A stretch of 16,523 nucleotides of DNA from Paracoccaceae bacterium. GTDB lineage: Bacteria > Pseudomonadota > Alphaproteobacteria > Rhodobacterales > Rhodobacteraceae. Location: NCBI GenBank assembly GCA_020441345.1, contig JAGRMK010000445.1, forward strand, positions 1-16,523. Direction: 5' to 3'. The translations under genes were made by a program, and so were the position numbers. Under the pieces are notes generated by a model. It saw nothing but the letters and a program-made list of their open reading frames with translations. It ran no database searches and was not told where the DNA came from. Positions 14,405 to 16,523 of the stretch are shown in pieces. The stretch's first letter is position 1; the number at the start of each line of letters is the position of its first letter.

Positions 14405-15580
14405 TCACATCCGCTTGGCGACCTCTTCCAGCATGACCTCGGTCGCGCCGCCGCCGATCGCCTGCACCCGCGCATCGCGGGACATGCGCTCGATCGGGCT
14501 GCCGTGCATGAACCCGGTGCCGCCGTGGAACTGCACGCAGGCATACATCACCTCGTTCACCAGCTCGCCGCAATAAGCCTTGATCATCGATACCTCGCGC
14601 ACCAGATCCTCGCCCCGTGCGGCGCGGGCGGCGGTGGCATAGATCATCTGGCGCCCGGCCTCGATGCGGGCCGACAGATCAGCCAGACGGTTGCGGATCA
14701 CCTGCTTGTCCCACAGGGGCGCTCCGAAGGCCTTGCGGGTTTTCACATGGTCCACGGTCAGGTTGATGGCGGCCTGCGCCTCGCCCATCGCCATCGCGCC
14801 GATCACCAGGCGCTCGTTCTGGAAATTCTTCATGATCTCGTAGAACCCGCGGCCTTCCTGTCCCAGCCGGTTCTCGACGGGAACGCGCACATCGACAAGG
14901 GACAATTCCGCCGTGTCCGAACTGTTCCAGCCGTGCTTCTTCAGCGACCGCGCCACGGTTAACCCCGGCATGCCCTTTTCGACGATGAACATGGTGACAC
15001 TCTGGCTGGGCCGGCCCGTGGTGTCGGTCTTGGCGGCCAGGCAAACGACATCGCCCAGCACCCCGTTGGTGATGAAGGTCTTGGCCCCGTTCAATACATA
15101 ATGATCGCCCTCGCGCCGGGCGGTGGTGCGGATACCCTTCACGTCCGACCCTGCGTCGGGTTCGGTGACGCCGACGGCGGTGATGATCTCGCCGGTGATC
15201 ACGCGCGGGATGTATCTTGCCTTCTGCGCCTCTGTCCCGGCATTGAAGATATGAACCGAGGCCATGTCGGTATGCACCAAAGCCGTGATCGCCACCCCGG
15301 CATAGGTGCTGCGGCCCAGTTCTTCGGCCAGAACGACGGTGGCGCGTTGATCCATCGCCGATCCGCCGTAGGCCTCGGGATAGCGGATGCCGAAGAATCC
15401 CAGCGCGCCCATCTTGCGCAGCACCGCACGTGGCGTAGCGCCCTCTGCTTCCCAGGTGTCGGCGTGCGGCTTGATTTCCTGCTCGACAAAGCGGCGCACC
15501 TGCGTGCGCAGCATGTGGTGCTCTTCGTCGAAGAAGAAACTGCTGGCGGTGGTGGCATCGAAGCCAAGCGCAGGGGTCAT
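14405..15580 (-). CDS. Acyl-CoA dehydrogenase
   Basis: The 391-residue flavoprotein oxidises an acyl-CoA to the 2-enoyl-CoA, passing electrons to ETF. The FAD/substrate signature VTEPDAGSDVKGIRTTA lies at 138-154, GAKTFITNG at 165-173, and the C-terminal FAD loop QFHGGTGFMHGSPIERMSRD at 350-369. The usual catalytic Glu near the C-terminus (IYEGT in short/medium-chain enzymes) is replaced by IGGGAT (375-380). A glutamate instead lies in FQNERLVIG (E256), the helix position used by isovaleryl-CoA and long-chain dehydrogenases. A branched- or long-chain substrate is therefore likely, though this is inferred. ATG 15580 has GGAG 9 bases upstream. It sits 87 bases downstream of the HAD gene on the same strand, without overlap, so it may have its own promoter. 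Family is certain. Confidence 0.94.
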   Translation of the reverse strand: MTPALGFDATTASSFFFDEEHHMLRTQVRRFVEQEIKPHADTWEAEGATPRAVLRKMGALGFFGIRYPEAYGGSAMDQRATVVLAEELGRSTYAGVAITALVHTDMASVHIFNAGTEAQKARYIPRVITGEIITAVGVTEPDAGSDVKGIRTTARREGDHYVLNGAKTFITNGVLGDVVCLAAKTDTTGRPSQSVTMFIVEKGMPGLTVARSLKKHGWNSSDTAELSLVDVRVPVENRLGQEGRGFYEIMKNFQNERLVIGAMAMGEAQAAINLTVDHVKTRKAFGAPLWDKQVIRNRLADLSARIEAGRQMIYATAARAARGEDLVREVSMIKAYCGELVNEVMYACVQFHGGTGFMHGSPIERMSRDARVQAIGGGATEVMLEEVAKRM

Positions 15581-15667
15581 CGGCGGTCTCCGCGAAAAGA
15601 ACAAGGCGACAGAGCCCCTTGTCTAGCGCGGCACCGGCGGAACACCAACGGAAATGCCCGAAGGCAG

Positions 15668-16324
15668 CTATGCCCTGGCGATCAACGCGGCGGCGATTCC
15701 GGGCAGGGCGGCCCAGTCATCGAAGGCGCGGGAATGCGGGATCGTGTCGACCGGGGTCTTGCGATAGCCTTGGGTGAACAGCGCAAAGGGCACGCGCGCG
15801 GCCTGCGCGGTGTCCGCGTCTACCTCGCTGTCGCCGACATAGACCACCGGCCCGGCCCCCAGGCTATCGATCACGGCACGCAGCGGGGCCGGGTCGGGTT
15901 TGCGCACCGGCAGGCTGTCGCCGCCAATCACCGCCGCGAAGCGGTCTGCCCAGCCGAAATGCGCCAGCACGGTGCGGGTCGGACCAATCGGCTTGTTGGT
16001 GCACAGCCCCAACTGCCACCCCGCCGTGCTCAGCGCGTCCAGCGCCGCCTCGACGCCGGGGTAGATCGTGGTCAGGGCATGCGCGACCTCGTATTCCTTT
16101 AGGAACCGCTTGCGCATCCGGGCACCGCGCGCGGGGTCCAGCGTGCCCGCCCCGGCCAGTTCCAGACGCTCGATGAACACGCCCGCGCCCTTGCCGATAA
16201 AGCTGCGCGTCTGGTCATAGGTGACGCCCGGCAACCCCTCGGCGGCGAGCACGGCGTTGCCCGCGGCGTGGATGTCGGGCGCGCTGTCGATCAGCGTGCC
16301 GTCGAGGTCGAAAATGATGTTCAT
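15668..16324 (-). CDS. gph: HAD-superfamily phosphatase, phosphoglycolate phosphatase-like
   Basis: The 218-residue protein has all four HAD motifs: FDLDGTLIDS (D6, D8), LCTNKP (T109), RKPDP (K142) and VYVGDSEVDADTA (D165, D169). An alpha-helical cap lies between motifs I and II (about 15-85) in the Gph/CbbZ style. It most likely hydrolyses 2-phosphoglycolate or a similar small sugar phosphate in the cytoplasm. The exact substrate is not provable from sequence, so the gene symbol is tentative. The ATG at 16324 overlaps the TGA of the upstream MFS gene (tcat on the plus strand), so the two are translationally coupled. An in-frame extension upstream to 16405 lies inside that gene and lacks support. 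Confidence 0.85.
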   Translation of the reverse strand: MNIIFDLDGTLIDSAPDIHAAGNAVLAAEGLPGVTYDQTRSFIGKGAGVFIERLELAGAGTLDPARGARMRKRFLKEYEVAHALTTIYPGVEAALDALSTAGWQLGLCTNKPIGPTRTVLAHFGWADRFAAVIGGDSLPVRKPDPAPLRAVIDSLGAGPVVYVGDSEVDADTAQAARVPFALFTQGYRKTPVDTIPHSRAFDDWAALPGIAAALIARA

Positions 16325-16523
16325 GCGGCCACCGCGTTCAGCTTGCGTTCCCGGATCGGCAGATGGACCAGCGCCGAGAACGCGCCCACGCCCACGCCGA
16401 CCCACCAGACCAGCGTGTAATTCCCTTGCAGATCATACAGCCTGCCGCCCAGCCAGACACCCAGAAAACTGCCGACCTGGTGGCTGAAAAACACCAGACC
16501 ATAGAGCGTGCCCATGTAGCGCA
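16321..16523 (-). CDS. MFS transporter, C-terminal fragment (runs off right edge)
   Basis: Only the last 66 or so residues are in the window. They read RYMGTLYGLVFFSHQVGSFL, then GVWLGGRLYDLQGNY, then a last membrane helix LVWWVGVGVGAFSALVHLPI and a basic tail RERKLNAVAA. The (R)YxGTLxGxxFFSHQxGSF pattern is typical of the penultimate helices of major facilitator transporters found widely in proteobacteria. The transported compound cannot be told. The stop overlaps the ATG of the phosphatase gene, so these two genes are expressed together. Because the beginning is missing, whether the gene is intact is unknown. Confidence 0.85.
   Translation of the reverse strand, partial: RYMGTLYGLVFFSHQVGSFLGVWLGGRLYDLQGNYTLVWWVGVGVGAFSALVHLPIRERKLNAVAA

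Overview
The window reads as chromosomal DNA of a high-GC alphaproteobacterium, most likely of the Rhodobacteraceae/Roseobacter group. The evidence is strong G/C bias at third codon positions in every gene, tight ATGA gene overlaps, protein families typical of that group, and a hairpin-rich intergenic element (3866-3936) of a kind I recall from those genomes. Taxonomy is inferred from style, not from a marker gene. I see no rRNA, tRNA, CRISPR array, transposase or phage gene.

Layout, left to right. A GT2 glycosyltransferase runs off the left edge on the minus strand (1-148). Divergent from it is a translationally coupled plus-strand trio (282-3864): an SCPx-type thiolase, an AMP-forming acyl-CoA ligase and a protein with two PPC/DUF296-like halves. 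A convergent minus-strand run follows (reading 8222 to 3948): a Wzx-type flippase, a CpsD-like ATPase with a damaged Walker A motif, a Wzz/GumC-type co-polymerase, and isopentenyl-diphosphate isomerase (idi). A GT4 glycosyltransferase (8414-9634, plus) is divergent from the flippase. It meets a second minus-strand group tail to tail (reading 13110 to 9607): an anchored SGNH hydrolase, a secreted clan GH-A glycosidase-like protein and a GT2 glycosyltransferase. A further glycosyltransferase (13214-14386, plus) is divergent from that group. The right end (minus strand) holds an acyl-CoA dehydrogenase, a phosphoglycolate-phosphatase-like HAD protein and the C-terminal end of an MFS transporter cut by the window edge.

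Taken together, about two thirds of the window (roughly 4.5-14.4 kb, plus the left-edge GT2) looks like a Wzx/Wzy-type exopolysaccharide locus. Glycosyltransferases would build a lipid-linked repeat unit and the flippase would move it across the inner membrane. The co-polymerase and its ATPase-like partner would control chain length, and the SGNH and GH proteins would trim or modify the polymer in the periplasm. I see no Wzy polymerase, Wza exporter or priming transferase, so part of the system lies elsewhere. The idi gene at the end of this run could supply isoprenoid for the undecaprenyl carrier (inference). CoA-thioester genes flank the locus: thiolase and ligase on the left, dehydrogenase on the right. 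They look like part of an acid or fatty-acid breakdown route that lacks its hydratase and hydroxyacyl dehydrogenase here.

The most unusual points are the Lys-to-Arg change in the Walker A motif of the CpsD-like protein, two mutually exclusive hairpins abutting that gene's ribosome binding site with an upstream 9-bp direct repeat, the double-PPC protein coupled to CoA genes, and the SGNH-GH-GT2 tailoring module.
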